From: Pseudopyrenochaeta lycopersici | Lineage: Eukaryota > Ascomycota > Dothideomycetes > Pleosporales > Pseudopyrenochaetaceae | Direction: 5' to 3' | NCBI GenBank assembly: GCA_003313425.1 | Contig: NHZP01000002.1 | Span: 1,302,001-1,366,000 of the forward strand | DNA: 64,000 nucleotides | Shown here: positions 11,305-24,948 of the stretch, piece by piece | Position numbering within the stretch: position 1 is the stretch's first letter | How the letters are laid out: every line of letters begins with the position of its first letter | Position numbers and translations under genes: made by a program | Notes under the pieces: generated by a model | What the model was told of the DNA's origin: nothing | Database searches by the model: none | What the model saw: only the letters and a program-made list of their open reading frames with translations

Positions 11305-12150
11305 TTACGAAGCCTTCCTCATGGGCTGTTCTCCACCAACCTCCAACCGATAACCCTCACCACCCTTCTCCGTCTCAAGATCCTTCTTCTTTCCCTTGGC
11401 ACCCAGCTCTGGGAAGTTGAACGGCTCGCTCTTACCCCCCTCCAAGCCCTTCCACGCACCATACGACTTCCAGTTAACCCACGTCAGCGCACCAACCCAG
11501 GGCTGTACGTTCCAGCCCAGCTCCAGCACGACATCTGTGCGGTTGCTCAGCTTGCCGGTAATATCCGTGATCTGGTATTTCGGGCGCTGGTTCTTGAGGT
11601 GCAGTTCGCCAATGGGGAACGGCGAGACGGCCTTCAACTTCGCAGCCGCGGCTGCCTTCTTGGACTTTTTGGGGAGCTTGGACTTGGGGTCTGGGTGGAT
11701 GTAGTGGTTTGTGTGCCAGGGGGCCGAGTTGGAGGCGATGATTGCGTCCCAGATGATTGCTTCGGAGGCAGGCTCGTTGGCGCGGGTGGAGGGGTAGATT
11801 GCTTTTATGTAGAGGAAGACTTGTTTGGTGTTCCAATTGAAGAGGGTGCGAAGGTCTACATAATAGCACATTAGCATCATGTTCCTCTGAAATGCAAAAG
11901 AAATATAACCCAAAATAAAGCCAAAGGACATACCGGTATCCAGATCAAATCTGATATTCGCATACTCCTCTTTCTTAGAACTATAATAATGTGGTCTACC
12001 CTTCACGACCTGCACATTCCGTAACTCTATACTCGCATTTGGCGTCTGTGGAGAAATAAAACTGCTCAGCGCAACAACTGCTGCAACAGTGAATGCGACT
12101 GTGGTGAAGAAGCCGAAGACATTCTGAAGCCGCACGAGCGCAGAGTGCAT
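11305..12150 (-). CDS. SPC3: Signal peptidase complex subunit 3
   Basis: Exons are 12150-11934 and 11855-11305 with a 78 bp intron (11933-11856), giving 255 residues. The intron contains no in-frame stop, so it can be misread as coding; splicing yields the family segment 'DLDTDLRTLFNWNTKQVF', which decides the point. The protein is the SPC22/23-type subunit of the ER signal peptidase complex. An N-terminal membrane helix (about 12-33) is followed by a luminal beta-rich domain with 'YANIRFDLD', 'LFNWNTKQVFLYIKA' and 'LELGWNVQPWVGAL'. A fungal-type Lys/Ala-rich insertion lies in the middle and a charged tail at the end. An in-frame ATG at 12177 would add nine residues; I prefer 12150 because fungal SPC3 proteins begin close to 'MHSALVRLQNVFGFF'. 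Confidence 0.92.
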   Translation of the reverse strand: MHSALVRLQNVFGFFTTVAFTVAAVVALSSFISPQTPNASIELRNVQVVKGRPHYYSSKKEEYANIRFDLDTGMSFGFILGYISFAFQRNMMLMCYYVDLRTLFNWNTKQVFLYIKAIYPSTRANEPASEAIIWDAIIASNSAPWHTNHYIHPDPKSKLPKKSKKAAAAAKLKAVSPFPIGELHLKNQRPKYQITDITGKLSNRTDVVLELGWNVQPWVGALTWVNWKSYGAWKGLEGGKSEPFNFPELGAKGKKKDLETEKGGEGYRLEVGGEQPMRKAS

Positions 12151-12668
12151 CGTGGGTTGGGAAGGGGAGCGCTGCAAGCACTCAGTCGAATGGAATTGAT
12201 CCTAGATTGTGGCGCAGAGGGAGCAAAGCCTCGAATGAAGGAAAGAAATTAGACGATTCTACGAGGTGGAGGTGGGATCGTGGAGAGTTGAGTTACCGTG
12301 GTCCTAACACGTATCTGGAGTTCCTGCACGGAGGTTGGAGCTCAGCCCTACGAGAGTGCCAGGGTCCAAACTCTTGGCATAATACACCTCGAGCAGCAAC
12401 TAATTAGTTAGCAAAAATATAGCAAAAGCCCTTGTCACTGTCAGGAGTATTCACATCAAGAGGTTTTTGATCCATTTCTATTATCGCACAGTTTGTAGTA
12501 GCGGCAAAGCTGCTTCAAGTCTCTACATTTCATCCCAAACCTCAAATGTCAACATCACGCCGTGTATATAGCTCCAGCAGCTGTAGCGTCTAAACTTTGT
12601 CCACATGCGGGCCTCGCATCGGAACTATATCATCTCAGCGTTCAGTTACTATGTCTAGATACTTCAGG
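12151..12668. other. Intergenic between XRN1 3' end and SPC3 start
   Basis: 518 bp holding the SPC3 promoter and the XRN1 3' end, both genes being on the minus strand. No other gene is seen. Confidence 0.5.
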
Positions 12669-15600
12669 CTACTCAGCAGCAGGCTGCCCGCCACCCCTCG
12701 GTCCACCACGACCGCGGAAACCTCCTCTACCACGGCCACGGCCACGATATCCACCTCGTCCACCATCCAAATTAGCTGGCGGCGGGACATTGGAGTAGTT
12801 CTGCGGGCGAAAGTTGGGGTTGCTTGGGATGACGCCCTCAGTTGGGTCACTGTTGTCTATGATGGTGAAGCCACCACGGTTGGCCTTGGAACCTCCGCGC
12901 CCACGTGGCACAAAATCTGTGCTCCCACCCCGTAGATTGCCTCGCGAATTGTGATTGCCATTGTTAGGCTGGTTTTTGTTCTGATGCTGACTACCATTGG
13001 CTTGGCCGCGTGAAGCAAAACCACCCCGACCGCCTCGGGGAGGTCCGCCGTGAATGGGCAGAGTCTGTGGTTGCGCTTGCTGCGTTGTGCCATTCTGCCT
13101 AGGAGCCATACCTCCTCCGCGTCCATTGGCGTTTCCACCACCAAACGCTCCTCGGTATGAGCCGCGCAGTGGCGGTGGTGTACTCGCAGGTACAAGCTGA
13201 GGACCACCAGGCGCGCCATAATTAGGTGTAGTGTAGGGCTGAGAAGTCGTCTGAGGCCGCCTTGCAGCGCCTGCAGAGGAGTATGAGACGGCTTGTTGGT
13301 CTGTCATGTTGAGAACTGCAGTAGCGGGAACAGTGGATCCTCGGAAAGGAGAGCATCGATCACTCAAGGAGGTTCCACTCATAAAGGTCGTATCGAAGAC
13401 GACATCGAGTAACAACACCCGAGCAGTCCTGGTCTTGCCGATCACAGTACCAGATGATCCGATTGGAACCCTTCCAGAGTCTTGAACATATACGATACGG
13501 TCCCCAATATTGAAGGTCTGGTGGCCCAGGCGCTGCTCCGCATCAGAAGGTTTCAGCAAGGCATTGCGCGGCACCTTGCCAATCTTCTTGGTCTCGATGT
13601 CTTGGCTCAAGGCAAGGTTAGCATCAGCGGCCTGTTCAATGAGCTTGACGGTATCCGAATCGAGTTGCTCCGCATCCAAAGGTACTTTCTCGAAGCTTTT
13701 GGTCTGAACTTCCTTCAACCAGGCTCCGATCTCCTTGACTTTCTGTTTGGCGATCTCTGGAGGGTAGAAGTCTGTATCCTCCCAGCCATCACCCTGTGGG
13801 TTATTGATGATGGCGGCAAAGAACTCTGGGAACTTAATCATGTACTGGGCAAGGAGGTCCATGGCCTTTTGACTGTATTCCCAGCCGTTTGGAGACTTCC
13901 TGGAATAGCCTAAGACCTTCAACTTCTTCGCTTCAAACTTGAGATTAAGCCCGAGATTTAACTTCAGACCGCTTGAACTGACGTTGAAAGATGATGTCAA
14001 CTTGGACAATGCCAAAGGCGGCATGTGCAATTGCCTGGCAACAACATAAGATGGTACGTAAGGCGTTGTTCGCTCAGCATGCTTGACAATCTCGCTTCCA
14101 AAATCTGGCTCCTGCTTTTTGAGCTTCGCTACCATGATGGTGGCTTTGTTCTCAGTATGGCCGATAATTTGCAATGGGCGACCATAGGCGTAGTCTCCCA
14201 GATAGAAAGCTCGAGCGCCTTCGGGGAACTCTTCTTCAATGGGCAGCGCTTCTCTCTCAAGGAAACGAGGATCCGGGCTAATGACCTTGTCAACAATGGT
14301 CTGAGTCGCAAATTCGACTGGAAGACCTTGGACTTCGCCATACTCCTTGATTGTCGCACCCTCGTCGGTTTTCTTCAGACCTTTGAGCATTTCTACATGC
14401 ACAAGAGACTCGACTTCTCCTATGTTGATACCAAGACGTTTGCTGTAGTGATTTTCGATTCGATTTGCCGTTTTCTTCCAGTTTGAAATCTCTTGTGGCC
14501 CATGGGGTATAGCAACTGGGGCCGAAGGTCCGCTCTCAGGGAGGACATAGTCAAACAGTTCGTCCGACACCTTTACTACTTTTGCCTCATTCAAGAATGG
14601 GTACCCAACATGAACCGCCATTCCTAATTTTGCCATGGCGTGAGCAATTGGCTGTCGCGGTTCTGTATCCAGAAGCGTCACAACCATGCTCTCATTTCGA
14701 CTGTCTTGTTGGAATACGTTGACACCTGCGAAGGCAAGCTTGCCGTGGAATGGCAATACTTTCAAACTGGGGAAACCAGCCAAAGCCGATGCTCCTAGCT
14801 TGACACCATCCATTAAGCCAATAAAGTATTCCAAGCCGTCCATGGTAGGAAGATCGAAGATATTCATAATACATTTACAGTGTGGGAGATCCGGGAATAC
14901 GCCAGGCAAGGATGAGGGGTAGGCAAAGTCCAAGTCCTTGTTGTACGTGAACTTCAGGGACACGCCAAATGAATTGCGAGCCTTTTCGTCCGGCGTGAGC
15001 TGATCCTCCTTCGTAGCCATCGCCTTCAATAGTCGATCCTCCTGGATAAAGGGAATTTTGACGACGGCTTCCCAATCTTGTTTCTTTCCGTTCATGTCAA
15101 GGTTAAAGTCTCGCGGGTAAAAGTCAATGATGGGAGAGTCCTCGCTCGTCATAAGTGGGTGATAAGCCAAGGGTACGATACTCTTGCTGCGGTCGGGCAA
15201 AACGCCCATAAGCTGCTGAAATGGCTTGAACGGCTGGCCGAGCTTGAAATTAATATCAGCGTTCAAGCCCCTCTTGACGTCAGAGATCATGGGCGAATAA
15301 TGGTAGCCGTAGAACCATGGCCACGACGCTACTCCACGGTAATAGTAGTATAGAACCCACTGCAAACCTTGCACGTAATTCTCAGTCAACTTACGCAGCT
15401 CTTCTTCGTTGCTGCGATCCCAGTCGAACTTGCTTTTGTAGTAATCATTCTTCCATTTATCGAACTTCTCGTCGTACTTTTTCTGCATCTCTGATTGCGC
15501 CTCCTCAGGGGAGATGTCCACAACCTTGGCTTGCTCGTACTTTTGTATGATCCGTACGATTGCTTTCTTAGATTCATCATCAGTGTCGTCTTCTTCCTCA

Positions 15601-17035
15601 TCGTCATCGTCTTCAACCAACTTGGGTGGCGCCGAAATCTGAAGATGGCGTTCGCCATCATCATTCTGCACCGTTTTCCAAGGTAGATGAAGTTTGTCGG
15701 CAAGTTCTTGGACGAATTTTCGATCATCCGCTGGTAAAGAAACCGGGAGGTCCAGTGGAGCCTGCTCCTTCTTCTCCAGATGATTATCAACCCAGCTCTT
15801 GACCTGTGCAAACAGAGCTTTTTGCTGGGTGGTCATGACGATGGTGCCTCGTTTCGCCGTCTTCTGCATGACGTCCTCCTTCTCCAGACGCTTGCCCTTA
15901 AACCAAGCAGCGTCGGAGTTCTCTGATTCGAAATGGCGATACTCGATATTTGCGAGTTCCTCAAGTAAAAGAGCCAGCCGCTCCATATGGATCACACCCT
16001 CTTCGTTGATGTAACCTTTGCCCTTTGGCAGTACCGTCTTGTAAACGTTGAACATGAGGGCCAATGCGCCCTCGTTGATGTGCAAATGTGGAAGATTGGG
16101 AAGGAAATCGTTGCCAACAAAGAAAGCCATAAGAATGAAGTCGTCAATCACTCGCTCCATGTCGAATGGAAAGCTGAGAGCGCCAGGCTCTTCTAATTCT
16201 TGAAACTCCAGTTCTAGATACTCTCGAACAATGCAGAGGTGCATGAGATAGAAATTCTGGTGTTCCAATTCCTTGGACTTGGTCTGGCTCTGGCGACCAA
16301 AAGTCACCTCTTCTCGCAGCAAGCTGAAGTGGGGGTCATGGCTCAGCAGACCCAACATGATGAGATCTGCATCAAGACCGTACAGGCAGTGGCGACGGTT
16401 CGGGTCGTACCCCGGCTGCGCCTTTGCCTGTCGGATGTACTCCATGATCTTGTGCTCGCCCTCTCCAGGGACCTCGTGGCCGGACAGGACGACTTCCACG
16501 CCCTGCCAGTCCAAGTCCTCGGAGACCTTCTTGTTGACGAAGTACTTGAGCTGCTCCGAGAGCTTCGCCATAAACGCCGTGCCGGGAGTAATACAGTTGC
16601 TATCGAATGCCTCCTCGGTGGGCATCTCGACGCCCTCGCGGATAGCCTTCTCTCGAGCCTTTTCAGTGTCGAGAGCGGTCCGGAAGCGTCGCGCACGCTG
16701 CTGGTTCATCTTGGCACGCGGGGCGACGCCGTCGATGGCCATAAAGAAGAGCTGTTTAGGCTTGATCTTGCCAAACAAGTGCTCGATGTAGTTGAAGATG
16801 GAGATGAACATCTGGTCCTCGGATTTGCGGGCCGTGATGCTATCGCTGTCGTTGTGGGTGCAGTTATGGATAATGCCGTTCATATCGAGCTATTGCTGTT
16901 AGCTGTGTGCCTTTGAAGCCACTCGAGGGTACCCACATAGAGACAGTCGAACTCGGGAATGCGGTTCTCCGCAATGAGCTGCGAGATGCCCGGATACCTT
17001 TCGGACATCCATCGAAAGAACTTTGGGACACCCAT
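12669..17035 (-). CDS. XRN1: 5'-3' exoribonuclease 1
   Basis: Exon 1 is 17035-16937 (33 codons, beginning MGVPKFFRWMSERYPG), intron 16936-16890 (47 bp, GCTAAC branch), exon 2 16889-12669, total 1,439 residues. This is the cytoplasmic exonuclease that degrades decapped mRNA 5' to 3'. The catalytic acids fall at the positions known from yeast Xrn1: D35 in 'YLDMNG', D86 in 'AIDGVAPRAK', E176/E178 in 'PGEGEHK' and D206/D208 in 'LDADL', with 'VGNDFLPNLP' following. The central region carries the SH3-like and winged-helix parts seen in the family. The last ~200 residues are disordered and rich in RGG/RGRG repeats, Gln and Asn, typical of proteins that join P-bodies. It is transcribed divergently from HAT2. 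Confidence 0.97.
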
Positions 17036-17456
17036 GGCTGCTGCTGGTGGCTAGCGATAATTTGGGGCCAGGTGGTGAGGCAACAGAGCGTGCCTACTCC
17101 GAGTTGGAGCCGCGAGTATGGGCCGCAAAAGCGAGAGAGGAGGAGGAGGGTGGTAGTAGATGGGGGCGCACAAGGCGCGCGGGCTGGTGAGGGCGGTAGA
17201 AGGTGGAGGGGGTGATTCTCGACGCTGGGGTCTTCAAAGCGTACAAGAAAGGTGCCCAAAGCAATTGATGTATTGCGGCAATGCCAAGAAGGGCGGGCCG
17301 CACTAGTGGGGGTCATCCTGGTCGCCTTGTTCAAACGCGAACTTTGGGTAGAGCGCGTCGTGCTCCGCAGCTCTACCAAACCCCCCGCGGAATTCTCCCA
17401 ACACTTTGGCCACATTAATACAATTCCACCCAGCTTCAAGCGGTCCCAAATTCACC
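17036..17456. promoter_or_regulatory. Bidirectional promoter of XRN1 and HAT2
   Basis: 421 bp separates the divergent start codons of XRN1 and HAT2, so both promoters must lie here. I see no clear TATA box. The segment is GC-rich with purine-rich and pyrimidine-rich tracts around 17130-17210. The promoter call is inferred from gene arrangement only. Confidence 0.5.
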
Positions 17457-19024
<1,568 letters not shown>

Positions 19025-22000
19025 GCAGCTCAAACTCCTTTTCCTTACTTGGCTAACAGGGCGTGTTCAGAATGACGCGTTACCTGTCAGCGACTCTAGG
19101 CACGGCACAGGCTCCTCTCCTCTTTCATCACCGCTATCTACATCTGATCTGATCTCATTGGCATCTGATGAGTTAGAGGAGCTGAAATTAGTAGGATGAG
19201 TGAACTTTGTGTTACTTTCGAATAAGTGGTTGCAGAACAAAGTGGAGAATGCTTCTAAAGATGGCGTTTGGCGTTGCGAAAATGAGGATATCCAGGGCTG
19301 CATTCTTTGTAACTGCCATCTTGTGGCGTACAGTAGTAGTTGTTGTTAAGAAAGCAATGCCATGTCTTGCAAATAGTTTTTGCCCTTTTCGTGGCTTCTC
19401 TGTTGGCTACTAATATTGGTTTCGTTCAGCATGAGTTGTCCAAGACCAATATCTTCTCATGGGCGATGAGATGAGGTTATGCCATACTACATGATTTCAT
19501 TTTCACAATGCAATGCATAACATGTTCGAGAGAAGCTAGTGACGAAATTTTACACCACGTCTTTTGAGAATGACACTTCTCCCATGTCTAGCTTTGATAT
19601 CTCGGTTCAGAAAAGGTCATGTATTTGAGGTCGGAGCGAAAATATAAAGCGTGCATGTATACATATAGCGTTTGTGGTCCAAGGTCTGCTTATAAAGCTG
19701 TTTACATTTACGAGGAATGCATTGTCGCTTAGAATGCATATGTACTGCGAAGTAGCAGAGACCGGTATGGAGAAGAGCTTAGATCTACTGAAAGAAATAT
19801 TCGTCAGGGTGTCTAGTCGAGATGAAGTGATGGCAAGGTAATTGAAGTGAGATTGAGAGTCTACATCACCACAAACTCACATACCGATGAGAATGCCAGA
19901 ATAAAAGAAATCTCCTTTATTGATTGTGCAGACAGTAGAAACAGCATCATCTGTGACGAAACATAGAATGAAATCGTTCTAGACGTTCTAAGATGCGGTG
20001 AGGAGCTTCACTTGGCGACATCTGTGATACATTCATATGCCATAGCAATCTTGATACGCCATAGCAATCGGGTAAAGGCAATAATGGAAGGAAATAGACA
20101 CTTGCGCATTACAATGCGATTATAAGAAAATTGTGACGTGTCCAGATTGGAGCTAAAACTCGCGCTCGACAAACAGAACGGCCCTTGTCGTCAGCCATAT
20201 CCGCAACGCCGGTAGGCAGGATTCTGCCTTTCAGTCTCTGGTGACTTCACGCGCTACTTCCCATGCCAGACATCGAAGTAGAAAGCCTAGAATGCGTAGG
20301 AAACATGGGTATTCAACGGGCGCGGGACGAAACAGGATATTCAACCAACCCTATGGTGCAGCGCCAGAAGGATTGTCCACTCCACAATGCGAACTCCAAT
20401 TATGCCCGTAGCGCAAGTTTATAGCCTGCGTTTATAATGGGTCCTTCCAGCGTGGCTTCGCTCTGCAGGAACATTTCTCGTAGCGTGGATCGAATCGAGT
20501 CAACGTCATTCTGTGACGCAAAGAGCTAAGAAAATGAAGAGTTCTAAGTGGGTGGATCGGTGCATCGATAACGGGGAGCCGGTAGCCCGCTGAAAACTGC
20601 GGGAAGGGCGTCTCTTGGGGACGGTAGCGTGGTGCTTCAGGCCAGTTCCACTTGTGGAGCTTGATGCTGGTCAATATTTCCCGTAGGTGGTACGTACTGT
20701 GTGCTCCTCATAGTTTCAATTTGAGGTTTCAGTCTTACGATGATGTCACGCCTCGAGGAATGTACGCGCTGGTTGAATGGAGGTTATGAAGATCAGGGGC
20801 ACCATAGAACGCTACTCCGCATGTCGGTATTTGCAGAAATAGACCTCGTCAGCTCTGTTGTCACCACTAGACAATCTTGTCATCGTACTATGCGGGCACT
20901 TCTTGGAGCAGATTGGATCTCGACTGGCATGAAGAAAAAGGGAAGATGATGAAAGCGTACATCGTGTGCGTGGCCAGTAATGGATCTAGTGCACACAAAG
21001 TGCACGCTGAGCTCATCGTGCAGCGATAAATATCGTCTCACGCGAGAGAACAATGCAAGACATTGCGATCCTAGTGGAAGAACACCCTCTAGGCGAAAGT
21101 ACTTGAGCCACATGCACCGTCATGCAGCGGCGGGAACTCGTACGCAGACGAGTGTTGACATGACGTTTTAAGTGGATGGAAGAGCGAACCGAGTTGCGGA
21201 GAGTGCAGCCCGTCCAGATGACGAGGGCTCCACAAGAACCCACACAATTGTGTGCGAGGTCATTGCCTGGGATCTTTACGCGCATGTTCTTGCTGGAGAG
21301 GCTGTTTACCGGACAAGGGTCGAGGCAATACGAATAACTGCTTTGTACCCGATATCAGCGGCGCTCAGACTGAGCCAAGTAGTGTTTGGGCAGCTTTGTG
21401 AATCAGCCGAGTGCCTACGTCATCACACGTAGAGCCACCCGACCGAACCTCTCCGTTGCTGGTGCAGTGTCGACCGGTGGTTCTGGAGCGACAACGATGT
21501 ACATCGCAGCGCCCTCACAAAGCACAAGGTTACAACTGATCAACGATTTCCATCAGCTCGGCCATCATAGTGCCGGATTCCGTGGCGCTGCGACAGTCTC
21601 GACCCGCAGATCCAGGATTAAGACCGACACAGATTGTGGGGTCAATCCTCCAGGAGACATACTACCAAACACCGATCAGTATGTGGATAATGAGCGACTG
21701 AAGAGCGGGGATATTGACGGTAAGCTTCACAGGCGTGAGCCTGGGTGGCGAATGTGGAGACCATTGTGGATAGGATCGACAGATTGACACGAAGAACTTC
21801 TTCAGGCGCGGGAATTGGCAGGCCGAAGGATTAGGAAACATTAATCGCAGGGAGGATAATCACAAAATGATTGAATCGGAAATTGTAGACTGTCACCGTC
21901 TTTTGCAAAGGAGGCATCGAGTCCTGGCAGGGCCAAACGAAGCGCGATGTAGAGGGCTCGCTAGAATTAAACAGAGTTGCACTCAACAAAAGAAAGCTCA

Positions 22001-23571
22001 AAGCAGCTGCTACAAGTTTGTTGAAAAAGAAACATGAATGCAGCAACGAAAACCCTCTACCTGAACAAGACCGAAATCTTAAGGCACCAGTGAAAGGCAC
22101 ATGGCGGAGATAATCCCGCGAATGGGAATCCTTAGGCGTATCGAAAAATGCGCTTCGGACCGCGCTGATGGATAATCGCTCGCACACCCGGTTGCGAATC
22201 GAGAACTTTCGGTTCGGAGAGCGAACTTTTCGATTCGACCTTCGCAAAGTAGTCTTTCGTTGCCCAGATCCCTGTGTCCATCTCTTTTGTCGCACACAGC
22301 CTAGTGGCGGCTCAACAGGCGACAGCTCCTTCTGACGTCGCCTGACATGATTTTCTGCGGTACGTACCTTGCATCTTTCAGCCCGCAACACGCTCCACTG
22401 CCAACGACCCTGCAGGATGAGGCTGAATAGGACGAGCAAACTGTCGAACATCGTCACATCTGACGTTGTTCAGGCAAAACAAGATACCACGTTCGGTAAG
22501 GAGTGGGGCATATGAGCGAACGGCTGAGTGCCCTGCATGAGCCAAACGGCTCACTAGGGCTGATACGGCTAGCGTGACATATCCTTTTTGAAGATCATGA
22601 CCACATCAGGTCAAATGACGTCGCTTGAACTACGGCACGAAAGGAGAGCCTCTAGATATCCTCAAATATTTGCTCCGTGCAATTGGGTCGCCTCGTGGAA
22701 TGTATTTCGTGTCGAAGTACTCGGCGTCTGACGTCTTGCGCGAGGCTGCTTGCCAAGAATGGCGTAGGTAACGCCTTTGACGAAGTGTAATTCGCATCCT
22801 CTGCGTCATTGCGACCCTTACTCGATATTCAGAGAGCTTATTCAGAGTCATGGGGGTGTGTAAACGTATTGTCGAGAAAGTGAGGTCTTGTGCTTGTCTT
22901 GGGGCAGAGCAATTTCGACGGCTCTTTCCAAGGCAACTGAAATACAGTTTTGCGAACTGCTGGGAAACATATAGCTACTTCCAACTTGCGAGGCCACTCA
23001 GCAGACGCGGTAACCATTCACCAGACGCTCACTGGCCATATCCCCAGACTAGTGCATTCTGCAACCTAGACCCTGAATCCTCGCTGGTGCCGCCGCTGGT
23101 CCAGGGACCGTCACTCGCGGCAAAACGACCAAATGGCTTGATCCCCAGTCAGGAGCTGCAGGCAAAGCCAGGGTTCTGCATCGACGCCACGCTATTGGTG
23201 GGCCAGAACAGCGATGTAGCAGCTAACAACTATGTAGAGGGACCCTGCAGATCGCTGACTTCAAGCCTCGAGCAGGGCTGTTTGTGTGAGTGGGCCCTTG
23301 TGGTGCGCCGATAGTCATTGCGGCGATCGTTGCCCATGTTCGGTGACGGTAGCTCGCTTTGCTACCCATTGCTCTGCATTGTGAGACCTTGGAGGGTATA
23401 TAGTCGCAAGCCCCATCCGATTTCCCTTCCAGAATCCAGACTTCCGATCCTACACTATTAGAATCCGATCCCATACTAGATTTCGATCTCGACCTCTCCT
23501 TCGCACATATCTTTCAAGTACCCCCCTGGTCACTTTACCGCATTCAATCATCTTGTATACTTCACTTCTAC
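19025..23571. other. Long stretch with no supported gene (4.5 kb)
   Basis: No frame here has coding-like composition, splice-linked exons or a recognisable motif on either strand; the longest open frames (for example minus 22457-21831) read as random Arg/Ser-rich sequence. Base composition stays moderate rather than strongly AT-rich. The right end is the upstream region of the 79-residue gene and has a TATATA element near 23397. A short direct repeat (GCCATAGCAATC) occurs twice around 20040-20070. Untranslated RNA cannot be excluded. Confidence 0.4.
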
Positions 23572-23861
23572 ATGTCTGCCATGACTGAGCCACGCCAACC
23601 CGTCTACGTTGCCGACGGCTTCTCAGAGCCCATGAGTGCTCAGCACAACTTTGCCAACAACTTCGACCTCAGCGACCCAGACCGAGCCATGTCAGAGTAC
23701 CAAAGGTATGTTATACCTACACGCACTTGGTATTAGTCGGCTCTAACTCTACTAGAATCATGCACGAGCACACAAAGCGTCAGCTATCTACGGCAACCGA
23801 CTCTGCCCGACGACGAAGCGCCTCATCATCCAATGAGTCTGTCGTCTCTACAGCATCATAG
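23572..23861 (+). CDS. Small uncharacterised fungal protein (79 residues)
   Basis: Exon 1 is 23572-23705, intron 23706-23755 (50 bp, CTCTAACTC branch), exon 2 23756-23861. The spliced product starts MSAMTEPRQPVYVADG, has an acidic middle ('FDLSDPDRAMSEYQR') and ends in a basic then Ser-rich tail ('HTKRQLSTATDSARRRSAS'). The intron splits an Arg codon cleanly, both exons have coding-like codon use and the stop follows a natural Ser-rich end, so I treat it as a real gene although it is short. The pattern resembles small conserved Pezizomycotina proteins of unknown role. There is no signal peptide or membrane segment. Its upstream region is unusually long (4.5 kb to HAT2). Confidence 0.75.
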
Positions 23862-24948
23862 TACCCATGTGCATGTGTTTTCCGACTATGTACTTTTCGA
23901 GCGTCTGTGACGCTTCATTTTTAGCGATATAACATTTACGATCACGACATGGATCATCATCACCTCTCGAGTCGACTTTCGACATTGGATACGAGGAAGG
24001 GCGTTTGGGGATTCTCAATAAGTGGAACTGCGACTAGCGGATATAGCAGGGTGCTTCTTCGGCGCATGATACCTGTTCACATATCAATAAATATTCTTTT
24101 ATATCATGAGACACATTTAACGCCTCACTCAGTCATTTGCTCGTTGTGACACCATTGATTGGTTATTTCTTACCGCCTCGTCGCTCGTTTGGTGTTCCCA
24201 CATTGCTTTCCCCACGGTTCGCATCTTCGTTGCATGAGAAGGGCCGAGACGTGCCTATCTCCACCAAAGCTCTTTCTTGTCGCCTGCCTTAGCCTCCTGT
24301 CAAGTAGCAGTACGGACTTATCCAGACTACTTCCGTCATTCTCTTCATTCGTTCGGACGTCCCTTCCTACCCTTGCCTACTCACGCGAACCGGTCAGCTC
24401 TCATCTCCCACGTTTTGACGCCCAATACAGGGCATCTCGGAGGCTTTCGGTGAGTTGTGGCACACCTCTCGCACGCTAAAACAACCGAGATTTAAGCTAG
24501 GCAGGCGGGGTCATCTTAACACGAGCTAGGAGGAACAAAATATTACAGCAACGTTTTATGGGCTCAGGCTATGTCTGTGCCTATCGGTCATAACTATTGT
24601 TGATCAGCCTTAAAGTTTGACTTGAATAAGTGTCGGTAAATTTATTATGTACTCTGGCTATGCTCTTATAAGTGTTCTCCTATTTATATTATGTTTCGCT
24701 CTTGAACCTTCTATAGGTACATAGTATTTATTTTGTTTACGAGTATATCTAAACTTTTTGTATCTATATACTTTTGATATATTAATGTGATTTTATATTA
24801 AAATTAATTCTAATGAAGATAATTTATTATAGTGTTATACTCTTACTGGCATAATAATGCACGTATCTATATCATTGAGGTCTCGCGTTACTCGAATGGG
24901 CCACGATCTCTTCTAACTTCCCTGCAGAAAAAAAAGGTCATCGAAGAG
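23862..24948. other. Intergenic with AT-rich island
   Basis: The first part is the 3' region of the small gene. From about 24540 to 24870 the sequence becomes very AT- and TpA-rich with no coding frame, the look of old repeat-induced point mutation. It borders the FAH pseudogene. Confidence 0.5.

Noticed and set aside
16239..16916. Long plus-strand open frame (225 codons) opposite XRN1
   Set aside because: It is antisense to the catalytic domain of XRN1 and its text is just the shadow of conserved codons; no own motif or start context.
21831..22457. Minus-strand open frame of 208 codons in the gene-poor region
   Set aside because: Composition looks random, with no splice partners, motif or signal peptide that fits; the hydrophobic stretch is T-rich DNA.
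22850..23314. Plus-strand open frame of 154 codons upstream of the small gene
   Set aside because: Cys/Ser/Pro-rich random-looking text; more likely promoter DNA.
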